Part shown: positions 9,820-18,766 of the stretch, in pieces
How positions within the stretch are numbered: position 1 is the stretch's first letter
Layout: each line of letters begins with the position of its first letter
Notes under the pieces: generated by a model
Database searches by the model: none
The model's input: only the letters and a program-made list of their open reading frames with translations
What the model was told of the DNA's origin: nothing
Origin: Parabacteroides goldsteinii DSM 19448 = WAL 12034
GTDB taxonomy: Bacteria > Bacteroidota > Bacteroidia > Bacteroidales > Tannerellaceae
DNA length: 64,000 bases
Direction of reading: 5' to 3'
Assembly (NCBI RefSeq): GCF_000969835.1
Contig: NZ_KQ033913.1
Location: forward strand, 870,859 to 934,858
Made by a program: the position numbers and the translations under genes

Positions 9820-10263
9820 ATGAGGTTTAGTAATGTAAGATTATTAGTCAAAGACTACAAAAAATGTTTTAATTTTTATGCCGGGCAGCTTGGTTTAGAG
9901 CCTGCTTGGGGAGATGAAAACAGTGGTTATGCAAGTTTTAAAGTAGCAGATGGAATAGAAGGATTTGCTCTTTTTGTATCCGACTGGATGGCTCCGTCAG
10001 TGGGCAATGCAGATAAAGAATTACCTGTGGGATTTCGAGAGAAATCACTTGTATCATTCAGTGTGGATAATGTCGATAACACTTATATGACTCTGAAAGA
10101 TAAGGGTGTGATATTCGTTAATGAACCAACCGATATGGCTGATTGGGGAGCGCGCACAGTACATCTGCGTGATCCCGAAGATAATTTAATAGAACTTTTT
10201 TCACCCTTAGCTCCAGAACAATATAGCGAAGAATTAATAGAAGAAAATAAGAAATTCCAGTAA
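9820..10263 (+). CDS. VOC family protein (glyoxalase/bleomycin-resistance fold)
   Basis: 147 aa, the usual size for a single-chain VOC protein. The pattern of two beta-alpha-beta-beta-beta modules is recognisable (NVRLLVKDYKKCFNFY at the N-terminus, DPEDNLIELFSP at the C-terminus, the latter containing the metal-ligand Glu). Substrate unknown. It is monocistronic and convergent with the next minus-strand gene, which ends only 6 nt away. Confidence 0.85.
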   Translation: MRFSNVRLLVKDYKKCFNFYAGQLGLEPAWGDENSGYASFKVADGIEGFALFVSDWMAPSVGNADKELPVGFREKSLVSFSVDNVDNTYMTLKDKGVIFVNEPTDMADWGARTVHLRDPEDNLIELFSPLAPEQYSEELIEENKKFQ

Positions 10264-10269
10264 ATAGAA

Positions 10270-10662
10270 TTATTCTTTCAGCCGTTCCTCGATCTCGTTC
10301 AGCAAATTGACCCTTTCCAGCGAGAACGTACTGTCATGTGCTTGCAGGTATTCCAGCAATTCTTTAGCCCGCAGGAGTATTTGCGGTTGGTTTTCCGGTT
10401 GGAGGTAACTGTCCTCGATCAGGGTCTTGATTGCTATTTCAAGGCGTAACACACCGCCGTTATCTTCATTGTCCAGAGAACGGAGAATCTCTTCGGGAGA
10501 TGTGGTCATCAGGAAATCCTGATCCAGTTTGAGTGAACTGTAGACCGTTTGTATTAACTCCGGATTTTTACGGGCAGCGTTAGCATTCCGGTTGAAGATG
10601 ATCTGGGCGATCACTTTGCCCAGTTCTTCTATCTGGACCATGATAAAGTCTCTTTTTAACAT
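10270..10662 (-). CDS. Small helical protein, DUF6483-like
   Basis: 130 aa, all-helical prediction. The opening (LKRDFIMVQIEELGKVIAQI) is typical of a family I recall as DUF6483; that assignment is from memory and only moderately sure. No membrane or signal segment. It lies 12 nt downstream of the cyclophilin gene on the same strand and is probably co-transcribed with it. Function unknown. Confidence 0.6.
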   Translation of the reverse strand: MLKRDFIMVQIEELGKVIAQIIFNRNANAARKNPELIQTVYSSLKLDQDFLMTTSPEEILRSLDNEDNGGVLRLEIAIKTLIEDSYLQPENQPQILLRAKELLEYLQAHDSTFSLERVNLLNEIEERLKE

Positions 10663-10674
10663 ATAAATGATGTT

Positions 10675-11484
10675 TTATTCAATAATAACACTAATGATTC
10701 TGATATCTTTTTTAGGACGGTCATATTGATCTTTCGGCTGATTGGCAATGATATCCAGCACATCGAAACCTTCGGTCAGTTCGCCGAAGATGGTATAAAT
10801 ACCATCCAGGTGGTGGCATCCGCCGTCTGTGGTGTATGCCTTCCGTTGCTCGTCTGTAAAGATCAGGTGTCCCGGCGTTGCCAGGATCATGGAATCTATC
10901 TGGGCGTTGACGGCTGTTACCCGTTTGTTGTATTCCCGCTTGTTGCTTTGTTTCAGCATTTTTAAGTCGACGGCAATAGGACGGTAGAACTTATCCAGCG
11001 CTTTTTTTCGTATGTCCTGGTTGGCAATCAATTCCAACGTATCCAGTTCCCCGTTGCGATAGACTTTCCCCTGTACGATAAAGAACTGCGACATATCCGA
11101 TTTCTTTTCCGGATTGACATCATCGTTTTGACGCGGGGCGGCCAGCGCACCTCTCTTGTGGAAATATTTATCGTTCAACTCCGGCATGATCTCCGCCGAC
11201 GAATCACCAAAACCGCAACGGGCTCCGGCCGGTGCATTCTTTGAGTCGGGCGCTCCTCCCTGGATCATAAACTCTTTGATCACACGGGTAAAAAGTGTCC
11301 CGTTGAACTCGCCTTGTCTGGCCCGGGCGATAAATGTACGGACATGATTCGGGACATCGTCATACAGCCGGGCTTTCATGGTCCCTACGTTCGTGTTGAT
11401 AATTACTGTCTTTTCAGAGCTTTGAGCATTAAGCCCTGTCGCGGCAAAGAACAAAGCAAGTGCTATACGATATATTTTCTTCAT
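10675..11484 (-). CDS. Exported cyclophilin-type peptidyl-prolyl isomerase
   Basis: 269 aa. Signal peptide 1-21 (cleavage near NAQ). The cyclophilin core is recognisable (VIINTNVGTMKARLYDDVP, FTRVIKEFMIQGG, SQFFIVQG) and is interrupted by an insert of about 60 residues before the final strands (IYTIFGELTEGFDVLD). It catalyses cis-trans isomerisation of Xaa-Pro bonds, here in the periplasm. The promoter on the minus strand is excellent (11506-11536). The insert is common in Bacteroidetes versions as far as I know. Confidence 0.9.
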   Translation of the reverse strand: MKKIYRIALALFFAATGLNAQSSEKTVIINTNVGTMKARLYDDVPNHVRTFIARARQGEFNGTLFTRVIKEFMIQGGAPDSKNAPAGARCGFGDSSAEIMPELNDKYFHKRGALAAPRQNDDVNPEKKSDMSQFFIVQGKVYRNGELDTLELIANQDIRKKALDKFYRPIAVDLKMLKQSNKREYNKRVTAVNAQIDSMILATPGHLIFTDEQRKAYTTDGGCHHLDGIYTIFGELTEGFDVLDIIANQPKDQYDRPKKDIRIISVIIE

Positions 11485-11505
11485 GATCTTTTTATTTTTC
11501 CCGGG

Positions 11506-11536
11506 TAAAGATACTGTTTATGTTGTTAAACACAAA
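11506..11536 (-). promoter_or_regulatory. Promoter of the cyclophilin gene
   Basis: Read on the minus strand: TTTG (-33, at 11533-11536), 19-nt spacer, TATCTTTA (-7, at 11506-11513). Spacing is right and only one base departs from consensus. It is interleaved with the plus-strand promoter of the transporter gene. Confidence 0.7.
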
Positions 11537-11553
11537 CTAAATGTATACCTTTG
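11523..11553 (+). promoter_or_regulatory. Promoter of the AspT/YidE transporter gene
   Basis: TTG at 11523-11525 (partial -33), 20-nt spacer, then TACCTTTG at 11546-11553 (exact -7). It overlaps the divergent cyclophilin promoter, so the two may compete for polymerase. Confidence 0.65.
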
Positions 11554-11595
11554 CGAACTTTATTTAATGGCAAAAAGATTTTTTAATATAATAGT

Positions 11596-13272
11596 ATGAA
11601 TTGGATCAATGATTTATTATGGGGCGAAGGCATTGGCCACTCCATCCTGTTGCTCTCTTTCGTTATTGCGGCAGGTATTCAATTGGGAAAAATTAAAGTA
11701 TTTGGTGTATCGTTAGGGATCACACTGGTACTGTTTGTGGGGATCATTTTAGGGCATTTCGGCTTTACGATCAATCACAATGTTATCCACTTTTTTAAAG
11801 AATTTGGTCTTATATTGTTCGTCTACTCGGTAGGTATGCAGGTGGGACCTGGATTTTTCTCCTCTTTTAAGAAAGGTGGTATTACGTTGAATATGCTGGC
11901 TTGCGGGATTGTATTCCTGGGGGTGGTAACAGCTATTATCCTGCATTATGCAACCGGCATTCCGATGCCGACGATGGTCGGTATCCTGTCAGGAGCTGTA
12001 ACGAATACCCCGGGTCTGGGTGCAGCACAACAGGCATTCTCCGATATGTACGGATCAACGGACAATACGATAGCGTTAGGATATGCAGTTGCTTATCCGT
12101 TGGGTGTTATCGGTATTATCCTGTCGATTATATTTATCCGTTATGTGTTCCGGGTTAACTTTGACAAGGAAAACGAACAGTTGAACAATGAAGATGCTTC
12201 CCATACGAATGAGGCAAAACCTGTTTCATTAATCGTGAAGAACCCGGCTGTTTTCGGTAAGAGTGTCGGTGAGTTATCAAACCTTCTGGAACATCGTGAT
12301 TTCGTTATTTCACGTATCTGGCACGATAGCGACAAGCAGATTGAAATCGTATCTGCCAATACCGTATTGATGGAGAATGACAAGGTTTTTGTCATTACTA
12401 CGGAGCAGGATGCCCAAACGATTAAAACTTTCATTGGTGAAGAGATCGATATGGAGCGTAAACAATGGATTCGTATGGAAAGCCAGTTTATCAACCGCCG
12501 TATCCTGATTACAAAACCGGAACTGAACGGTAAGCGTCTGGGTCAGTTGAAACTGCGTAAACTGTATGGTATCAATATAACCCGTATCAACCGTGCCGGT
12601 GTCGACCTGGTTGCAACGCCGCATCTGACCCTTCAGGTGGGTGACCGTGTAAATGTAGTAGGTACTGAAACTGCCGTAACGAACGTAGAGAAGGTATTGG
12701 GTAACTCGATGAAACGTTTGAACGAGCCGAACCTTATCACTATCTTTATCGGTATTGCTTTAGGTATTGTATTGGGAAGTATTCCTATTACTTTCCCGGG
12801 TATTCCCCAGCCGGTAAAATTGGGATTGGCTGGTGGTCCGCTTATCGTGGCTATCCTGATCAGCCGTTTCGGTTATAAATATAAGTTGGTGACTTATACG
12901 ACTCAGAGTGCCAACCTGATGTTGCGTGAGATCGGTATAACGTTGTTCCTGGCCTGTGTCGGTATCAGTGCGGGTGACGGTTTTGTCGACACGATCGTGA
13001 ACAATGGAGGTTTTGCCTGGATCGGTTACGGCTTTATCATCACTACCGTACCTTTGCTGATTATCGGTTGTATCGGTCGCTATTTCTGCAAAGTGAATTA
13101 TTTCACGCTGATGGGTCTGATTGCCGGTAGTACGACCGACCCGCCTGCACTGGCCTATTCAAACGCAACGGCAGGTAACGATGCACCGTCTGTGGGATAC
13201 GCAACAGTTTATCCGTTGACGATGTTCCTGCGAGTGTTGACAGCACAATTGTTGATATTGTTCTTTGCGTAA
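11596..13272 (+). CDS. AspT/YidE/YbjL-type putative transporter
   Basis: 558 aa. Two hydrophobic blocks (about residues 10-185 and 380-558), each with several membrane helices and the duplicated signature around [15 protein letters not shown] and [14 protein letters not shown], flank two soluble TrkA_C (RCK_C) domains at about 205-370. This is the architecture of aspartate:alanine antiporter-like and YidE/YbjL proteins. Substrate unknown; the TrkA_C domains suggest ligand regulation. Located in the inner membrane. It has its own promoter and a terminator at 13293-13326. Confidence 0.88.
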   Translation: MNWINDLLWGEGIGHSILLLSFVIAAGIQLGKIKVFGVSLGITLVLFVGIILGHFGFTINHNVIHFFKEFGLILFVYSVGMQVGPGFFSSFKKGGITLNMLACGIVFLGVVTAIILHYATGIPMPTMVGILSGAVTNTPGLGAAQQAFSDMYGSTDNTIALGYAVAYPLGVIGIILSIIFIRYVFRVNFDKENEQLNNEDASHTNEAKPVSLIVKNPAVFGKSVGELSNLLEHRDFVISRIWHDSDKQIEIVSANTVLMENDKVFVITTEQDAQTIKTFIGEEIDMERKQWIRMESQFINRRILITKPELNGKRLGQLKLRKLYGINITRINRAGVDLVATPHLTLQVGDRVNVVGTETAVTNVEKVLGNSMKRLNEPNLITIFIGIALGIVLGSIPITFPGIPQPVKLGLAGGPLIVAILISRFGYKYKLVTYTTQSANLMLREIGITLFLACVGISAGDGFVDTIVNNGGFAWIGYGFIITTVPLLIIGCIGRYFCKVNYFTLMGLIAGSTTDPPALAYSNATAGNDAPSVGYATVYPLTMFLRVLTAQLLILFFA

Positions 13273-13292
13273 ACAAACAATTCATAGATAGG

Positions 13293-13326
13293 AAAGGTGT
13301 TTGAGTTTTTATCAGACACCTTTTTT
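13293..13326 (+). terminator. Intrinsic terminator after the transporter gene
   Basis: 12-bp stem (13293-13304 with 13312-13323, one G-U pair), 7-nt loop, followed by a T run. It lies between convergent genes and ends the plus-strand transcript. Confidence 0.8.
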
Positions 13327-13333
13327 ATTGGGG

Positions 13334-14878
13334 CTAATAGATATTTGCCATACTAACCAGCGGCTCGTACAGCTTCTCGATGTCCTGGGCATCGATTTCA
13401 AGGGTAAGCTGGTCGCCGGGCAGGATCGTTTGTCCGGCAGAAGGGAAGTCTTTGCGGTCGCGGTGGATATTGATAATGATGCAGTTATTGGGCAGGTGAA
13501 GCGTATCGACCAGCTTCCCGTCGAAATAAGAACCTGCCATGACTTCGACATCTAGTATCAGCCGTTTTTCTTCCTGAAAGATCGGCTTCTTGATCATCTC
13601 TTCATAAAACATGACGTTGAAAGGCTTTATTTCCAGTAACTCGGTAAAATAATACGTCAGTCCTCCGACAACGATCGAAGGATAGAACACTTCGAAATGG
13701 CCGGTGATCTCTGTTATCAGGAGAATGGCGGTGATGGGAGTACGTACCACGGCAACCAGGAATGCAGCCATCCCGATCAACATGACGTAACTTATATTTT
13801 CCGGTGCGATGATGCCCTGCTGCACCAGCAATAAGGCACAGATCTTTCCTAATAATCCCCCTGTTACCAGTGTCGGAATAAAACTGCCACCCGGCAGTCC
13901 GGATGAAAAGGAATAGACGGTGAACACCATATGCAGCAACATCATCCCGGTTATCCACAGGATGCTCTCTTTTCCGCCTAAAGCCTGTTCCATCAGGAAC
14001 TGTTCGCCGCCTCCGGTCAGGTCCGTTAACGTCAGTGAAATGGTATAGGCCATGATCAGTAATCCCAGCAACTTGATGTATTCCGGTTGTTTTATGGCCG
14101 GATATAACCTTTTCACGTAAAGCATCAACAGCGAATAGAACTTTCCGAAAACGGAGACGATGACGGCGAACAAGAGGAATAGTTTGATCTGTAACGAGAA
14201 TGACAAATCCGGTGCCACGGCATTTATCTCATGATAGGGATTTATGGGAAAGATCATATTGGCAATGGTTCCGGCAACCACTCCGGCCAGTATGGTTGTG
14301 ATAGCCGTTTTGGGCGCATCAAACCGTTCGATCGATTCGATAACCAGCGTAGCAGCTGCCAAAGGAGCAGCAAAGGCAGCCGCCAGTCCGGCTCCGGCAC
14401 CGGCTGCCAGCAATTGTTTCCGTTCACCGCTCAGGATATGTCCCCATTTACCGACCAGGTCACCGATATACGATCCCATCTGGACGGACGGCCCTTCGCG
14501 CCCCATGGAAAGGCCGCTGCTTAATGTCAGTACTCCGCCGGCAAATTTAGCCAGCAGTTGCCGTAAGGAATGCTTATATACGATCCTTCCGTTGATCGCC
14601 CCGCGTGTTTGCGAAATACCACCGCCCGATATATAAGGCCAGCGTTTCACCATCCAGGATACAAACAGGAGGATTCCCCAGAAGGCCAGAAAAGCAATGA
14701 TATGCAGGTACCAGGGTGGCGACGATTCAAAGAAATCCTTCCGGTAATTGTAGAATAACTGTAATAAATAGTGATAGGGAACTGCCACCAACCCGGTCAG
14801 CAACCCTACAATGAGGCTCACGAAATAGAGCCTGGCATCCACTAGTTTCAGTTTTAATATCCTCCAGTTTACCTTCAT
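13334..14878 (-). CDS. ClC-family chloride channel/antiporter with TrkA_C domain
   Basis: 514 aa. About ten membrane segments with the ClC motifs GREGP (residues 126-130, gating Glu128) and GLPGGSFIP later in the chain. The C-terminal 75 residues form a TrkA_C/RCK_C domain in place of CBS domains. It moves chloride, possibly in exchange for protons, across the inner membrane. It is convergent with the transporter gene and divergent from the recombinase gene, so it is probably transcribed alone and not part of the capsule locus. Confidence 0.92.
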   Translation of the reverse strand: MKVNWRILKLKLVDARLYFVSLIVGLLTGLVAVPYHYLLQLFYNYRKDFFESSPPWYLHIIAFLAFWGILLFVSWMVKRWPYISGGGISQTRGAINGRIVYKHSLRQLLAKFAGGVLTLSSGLSMGREGPSVQMGSYIGDLVGKWGHILSGERKQLLAAGAGAGLAAAFAAPLAAATLVIESIERFDAPKTAITTILAGVVAGTIANMIFPINPYHEINAVAPDLSFSLQIKLFLLFAVIVSVFGKFYSLLMLYVKRLYPAIKQPEYIKLLGLLIMAYTISLTLTDLTGGGEQFLMEQALGGKESILWITGMMLLHMVFTVYSFSSGLPGGSFIPTLVTGGLLGKICALLLVQQGIIAPENISYVMLIGMAAFLVAVVRTPITAILLITEITGHFEVFYPSIVVGGLTYYFTELLEIKPFNVMFYEEMIKKPIFQEEKRLILDVEVMAGSYFDGKLVDTLHLPNNCIIINIHRDRKDFPSAGQTILPGDQLTLEIDAQDIEKLYEPLVSMANIY

Positions 14879-14944
14879 AAGCTCGATAAAAACAAGACTG
14901 AATCAGGTTTGGTTTTAGCAGAAGTTCATTATCAAATTATCTTT

Positions 14945-14952
14945 TACATTTG
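14945..14952 (+). promoter_or_regulatory. -7 element of the recombinase gene
   Basis: TACATTTG, exact to TAnnTTTG, 32 nt before the recombinase ATG. No well-spaced -33 TTTG is visible. It is outside the invertible segment, so recombinase expression should not depend on orientation. Confidence 0.45.
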
Positions 14953-14983
14953 TTCTATATAATCTAATTAAAAAAACAACTTT

Positions 14984-15940
14984 ATGGAAACATCGTATGT
15001 AAAAGAAGTAAAAAGAAATTTTCGGGGAAATTTATTGAATTATATCAGTTTTCTTGAAAAAGAGAAAAGTGGATCAGCCCAAAGTACAGCTTCCCTCTAT
15101 AAGGTAACCCTGGGACATTTGGAGCGGTTCGTAGGTACGGATATTTTAAAAATGAAGCAAGTGACCCCCCTGTTGGTGAAAGATTTTGTATCTTATCTGC
15201 AATCCCTCAATTTGAGTCCTAATTCGGTAACCAACTACACCAGTATATTCCGTACCGTATTCAACAGTGCTGTATCTGAAAATCTGGTTACACCTGAAAC
15301 AAATCCTTTTCAAAAAATACATCTTCGCCCCGTATCCACTTATAAACGTTCAGTGGGGATACAGGTCATTAAAGATATGACGGAATTGGATTTAAAAGGG
15401 AAGAAGCGTCTTGATTTTGCCCGCGATCTGTTCTTGTTCAGTTTTATGGCATGCGGAATGGCGTTTGTTGACTTGGCGCATCTGACACAAAATAATGTAC
15501 GTGGCAATGTACTTGTCTATTACCGTGTGAAGACAAAAACAGAAATTCGCGTGACGATTACTTCGGGTATGCGTCGTTTATTGGAAAAATATGCCAGGGA
15601 GAATTCCAATCTGCTATTTCCTGTATTACAATCGGAAGAGGTTTCTTATGAGAGATATAAAGTCGCTTTAAGAACATACAACCGACGGTTGGCTACGATA
15701 GGGGATATGATAGATTGTCCGGTAAAACTGACCTCCTATGTGGCCCGTCATTCCTGGGCTATGCAGGCAAAAGAAAATTCTGTTTCGGTTGCAGTCATCA
15801 GTCAGGCCTTGGGGCATACTTCCGAAAAAACAACACTCTTTTATTTAAAAGAATTGGATCAAAATATCATTGACAGGGTTAATTTGAAAATCATTGACTT
15901 TGTGGAAAAATGGGTAAGCAAGAGTAATTGCAAGAATTGA
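14984..15940 (+). CDS. Tyrosine recombinase, probable invertase of the adjacent promoter
   Basis: 318 aa. An N-terminal SAM-like/core-binding domain (about 15-110) is followed by the catalytic domain. Visible catalytic residues are Arg255 (YVARHSW, with Tyr252 where HxxR usually has His), His278 (LGH) and the nucleophile Tyr287 (FYLKEL). In the box I region (MACGMAFVDLAHL), Ala160 occupies the usual Arg position and Cys157 the place where many Bacteroides enzymes of this group have an Arg, so the first catalytic Arg is not obvious. The stop codon lies inside the left inverted repeat, which strongly suggests this enzyme flips the segment next to it. Such pairs of recombinase and invertible promoter are known in Parabacteroides and Bacteroides surface loci. 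Confidence 0.9.
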   Translation: METSYVKEVKRNFRGNLLNYISFLEKEKSGSAQSTASLYKVTLGHLERFVGTDILKMKQVTPLLVKDFVSYLQSLNLSPNSVTNYTSIFRTVFNSAVSENLVTPETNPFQKIHLRPVSTYKRSVGIQVIKDMTELDLKGKKRLDFARDLFLFSFMACGMAFVDLAHLTQNNVRGNVLVYYRVKTKTEIRVTITSGMRRLLEKYARENSNLLFPVLQSEEVSYERYKVALRTYNRRLATIGDMIDCPVKLTSYVARHSWAMQAKENSVSVAVISQALGHTSEKTTLFYLKELDQNIIDRVNLKIIDFVEKWVSKSNCKN

Positions 15941-15967
15941 CGCTTATTTACGGAATAAGGGTCATTG
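15937..15967 (+). repeat. Left inverted repeat of the invertible segment
   Basis: 31 bp, overlapping the recombinase stop codon (15938-15940). It contains its own near-palindrome: 10-bp arms (GACGCTTATT and AATAAGGGTC) around a 5-bp centre TACGG, as expected for a tyrosine-recombinase core site with two monomer binding arms. One base (G15942) differs from the right copy. Confidence 0.9.
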
Positions 15968-16042
15968 TTTATAAACTGGTAGAATTATAATTACGAAATC
16001 TATACCCCATACTACCAGATTGCTTGAAAATCTTTGACAGTG

Positions 16043-16050
16043 CAAAAGTA
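16043..16050 (-). promoter_or_regulatory. Leftward -7 element inside the invertible segment
   Basis: TACTTTTG on the minus strand, exact to TAnnTTTG and followed by CA as in many Bacteroidales start sites. The -33 is weak (TTTT-rich at about 16067-16073). In this orientation it would drive antisense transcription into the end of the recombinase gene. Confidence 0.65.
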
Positions 16051-16463
16051 AAAAATTACTATTGATAAAATTGTAGTAAGAAGAAAATTTGTGTCTTAAA
16101 AAAGATTAATATTAAGATAATCTCATTGAAATTCGTGAAAAAACGATGCGGAAAGACCTAAAAATGAAACCATTATGAAATTCAAGATTAACTGCGATAA
16201 AATCATTAACAGATCTTAGCAGGACACTCCAACTATCAGAAATAAATAGATTGACATTTATTTAAGGAATCCTGAGTTTAGTAATATTATTTTACTAAAT
16301 AAACACTATCATTTTCCATTTCCAGTTTCTTGTCCTTTCCTTTTTCAGACAACTGATTATTTCCAGGTTATATATAGATTGTAAATAGACATCGTTATTG
16401 ATTTTTTACTTACTCTATATATAAAACATGCTAGTATATAGTTGATATATAGTGGTTTAAACT

Positions 16464-16494
16464 CAATGACCCTTATTCCGTAAATAAGGGTCAA
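16464..16494 (-). repeat. Right inverted repeat of the invertible segment
   Basis: 31 bp, reverse complement of 15937-15967 with a single mismatch. Its internal palindrome is perfect here: arms GACCCTTATT and AATAAGGGTC. It lies 77 bp before the probable start of the first capsule gene. Confidence 0.9.
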
Positions 16495-16571
16495 AATAAA
16501 AAGCACTAGTATGTCACCCTCAGAAATGGGACTGACGACCTTTGTTATATCAACCCTCAAATAATAAATGC

Positions 16572-17711
16572 ATGTTAACTAATTCATTTTTAGTTGTTTT
16601 GGATGTTGTTGCCGGAGAGCCATTGAAAAGTAAGATATCTTTATTTCTTTGTTTGATTTTGTCATTTTTCTTTTCTCTAATGTTTCTTCCTCAAATTTTG
16701 AATATATCGCGACGTAAACAATTATATGATACGCCGAATAGGCGGAAGTGTCATCATGAAAGAATTCCCCGTTTAGGTGGCTTGGCATTTTTTCCTTCCA
16801 TTGTTTTGTCTATGTCATTAGTAGTCGGTTATCGTTATTTGATTGGTTTCCCGATGAATCACCAATTAAATGGCAATATATTGTTGGAGTTTTTGTTTTT
16901 GTCGGCAGGATGTTTGTTCCTGTATATGACTGGAGTAGAGGATGATTTAATAGGGGTTCGTTATCGTAAGAAATTTTTTATACAATTTGCCGTGGCTTCT
17001 TTACTTCCGGTATCCGGTTTCTATCTGGATAATTTATACGGATTGTTTGGGGTGTACATATTGCCGGAATATATCGCGATTCCGTTTACAGTCTTGTTGA
17101 TTGTTTTCATAACAAATGCTGTCAATCTGATCGATGGCATCGACGGATTGGCAGCGGGAGGGAGTGCTTTCTCTTTCCTGGTGATTGGGCTGATGTTTTC
17201 TCTCAAAGGGTTATGGCTATATTCGATGTTGGCTTTTTCGGCGTTGGGTTGCCTGATTCCCTTTCTATATTTTAATGTATGGGGCCGTACTGCCAAAGGA
17301 ACCAAGATGTTTATGGGAGATGCCGGAGCGTTGTCGTTGGGATATCTGTTGTCTTTTCTGGTCATTAAATATGCTGTGTATGTATCGGAAACGGAACCGG
17401 ATGTAAAGAATCTGGTAATTCCGTTTACCTTATTATTCATTCCGATGTTCGACGTCCTTCGTGTCATGCTGGTACGTGCTATGCACCACCGTCCCTTATT
17501 TATTGCCGATAAGAATCATTTGCATCATAAATGTTTGGCTGCGGGCATGACTCATTTACAGGCAACGGAACTTATTCTGGTATTTACAATCGTATTATTG
17601 GTCCTGAATAATTGGTTGACAGGCTTCTGTAATATAACTATTATATTGATAGTCGATTTGCTGCTCGGTATCTTGTTGAGTAAATCATTGAAAATATGGA
17701 AAAGAAAATGA
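16572..17711 (+). CDS. WecA/WbpL-like undecaprenyl-phosphate glycosyl-1-phosphate transferase
   Basis: 379 aa from ATG 16572; a TTG at 16542 is possible but less likely. Many membrane helices. Family motifs are clear: DD in VEDDLIG with a downstream Lys, the NAVNLIDGIDGLAAG motif, MGDAGA, and the HLHH motif near the C-terminus typical of the WecA branch. It transfers a HexNAc-1-phosphate from UDP-sugar to undecaprenyl phosphate in the inner membrane and thus starts the polysaccharide repeat unit. First gene after the invertible promoter. Unlike many Bacteroides capsule loci, no UpxY/UpxZ genes precede it. Confidence 0.92.
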   Translation: MLTNSFLVVLDVVAGEPLKSKISLFLCLILSFFFSLMFLPQILNISRRKQLYDTPNRRKCHHERIPRLGGLAFFPSIVLSMSLVVGYRYLIGFPMNHQLNGNILLEFLFLSAGCLFLYMTGVEDDLIGVRYRKKFFIQFAVASLLPVSGFYLDNLYGLFGVYILPEYIAIPFTVLLIVFITNAVNLIDGIDGLAAGGSAFSFLVIGLMFSLKGLWLYSMLAFSALGCLIPFLYFNVWGRTAKGTKMFMGDAGALSLGYLLSFLVIKYAVYVSETEPDVKNLVIPFTLLFIPMFDVLRVMLVRAMHHRPLFIADKNHLHHKCLAAGMTHLQATELILVFTIVLLVLNNWLTGFCNITIILIVDLLLGILLSKSLKIWKRK

Positions 17712-18763
17712 TTTCGGTCATTGTACCGGTTTATAATGTGGAGAAATATCTGCCGGCTTGCCTGGACAGTATTTGCCATCAAACATTGAAAGAACTGGAA
17801 ATTATACTGGTAGATGACGGCTCGACCGATAACAGCGGGCGTATTGCAGAACAGTATGCCTTGCAGGACAAACGTATCAGGGTGGTACATCAAAGAAACG
17901 GAAATCCGGGAGCGACACGTAATGTCGGGTTAGAATTGGCGACAGGAGAATATATCGGATTTGTCGATTCGGATGATTGGATCGAACCGGAGATGTTTGC
18001 TTCTCTTTATGCGAAAGCGGAAACGGATAACCTGGATATTGTCGTTACAGGGGTAACAACAGAATGGCTGCGTGATAACCGGAAAAAGGAAAACCGATTT
18101 GTAGAATCGATTACAGAATGGCCGGCAGTAACATCACTGGATGCTTTTCTATTGTTGAAAGAGAAAAAAATGTTTGCGGTAGCCTATAATAAATTATACC
18201 GCTCCGAGTTACTGAAAAAACAAAAAGTCCGGTTTATGGAAATGTTACCCCATGAAGATTTGGTATTCAACCTGCGTGCATTTTCGTTTGCCGAAAGAAT
18301 CGGTTTTATTCCGGATAGCAGTCCTTATCATTATTTATGCCGGGATGAGATGAGTGCTGCCGGTTCTTTTTCATCAGACCATTTGCAGGCCTGTCAACTG
18401 ACGGAAGATGCGTTTCGTCACTTTTTCAGAATACATGACTGGAATAGCAATGATATGGAATCCTATCTGAGGTCTGGAAGAATTACCGATTATTCTGCGT
18501 ATGCGGCAAGTTTTTATAAAAAGAATTGTCCTCTTACGCGCAGGGAACGTATCGAATGTCTGGAAAAGGAATTTAAGCAAAACGGCTTATTAAGACGGGA
18601 TCTCATATTGTCACGTCCTGCCGGTTTCCAGCAAAGAATGTTTTATTTCTTTCTGTTTAAAACAACTTCCGGAATGACAGATAGTTATTATCGGATTTTA
18701 TTCTATATGCGGTATCATTTTGATGGTGTTTACCGTATTTTCAGACGACTTATATCTAAATAA
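17696..18763 (+). CDS. Family 2 glycosyltransferase
   Basis: 355 aa, GT-A fold. N-terminal ISVIVPVYNVEKYLPACLDS, the DDGSTDNS motif and the nucleotide-binding D-x-D (FVDSDDW) are all present. It overlaps the WecA-like gene by 16 bp, indicating translational coupling. Expected to add a sugar to the lipid-linked repeat unit at the cytoplasmic face. Donor and linkage cannot be read from sequence. Confidence 0.92.
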   Translation: MEKKMISVIVPVYNVEKYLPACLDSICHQTLKELEIILVDDGSTDNSGRIAEQYALQDKRIRVVHQRNGNPGATRNVGLELATGEYIGFVDSDDWIEPEMFASLYAKAETDNLDIVVTGVTTEWLRDNRKKENRFVESITEWPAVTSLDAFLLLKEKKMFAVAYNKLYRSELLKKQKVRFMEMLPHEDLVFNLRAFSFAERIGFIPDSSPYHYLCRDEMSAAGSFSSDHLQACQLTEDAFRHFFRIHDWNSNDMESYLRSGRITDYSAYAASFYKKNCPLTRRERIECLEKEFKQNGLLRRDLILSRPAGFQQRMFYFFLFKTTSGMTDSYYRILFYMRYHFDGVYRIFRRLISK

Positions 18764-18766
18764 CAT

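Larger units (their letters stand above)
15937..16494. promoter_or_regulatory. Invertible promoter segment (558 bp including repeats)
   Basis: Bounded by two 31-bp inverted repeats that match at 30 of 31 positions. Between them are about 496 bp of AT-rich DNA without a credible gene. A minus-strand promoter (16043-16050) points left, away from the capsule genes; no comparable plus-strand promoter was found. Inversion would turn it toward the first capsule gene at 16572. As drawn, the locus is therefore probably OFF. Location directly between recombinase and capsule operon supports phase control. Confidence 0.88.

Noticed and set aside
16357..16560. 67-codon minus-strand frame in and beyond the invertible segment
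   Set aside because: No promoter, no family resemblance, and it crosses the right inverted repeat, so inversion would break it.
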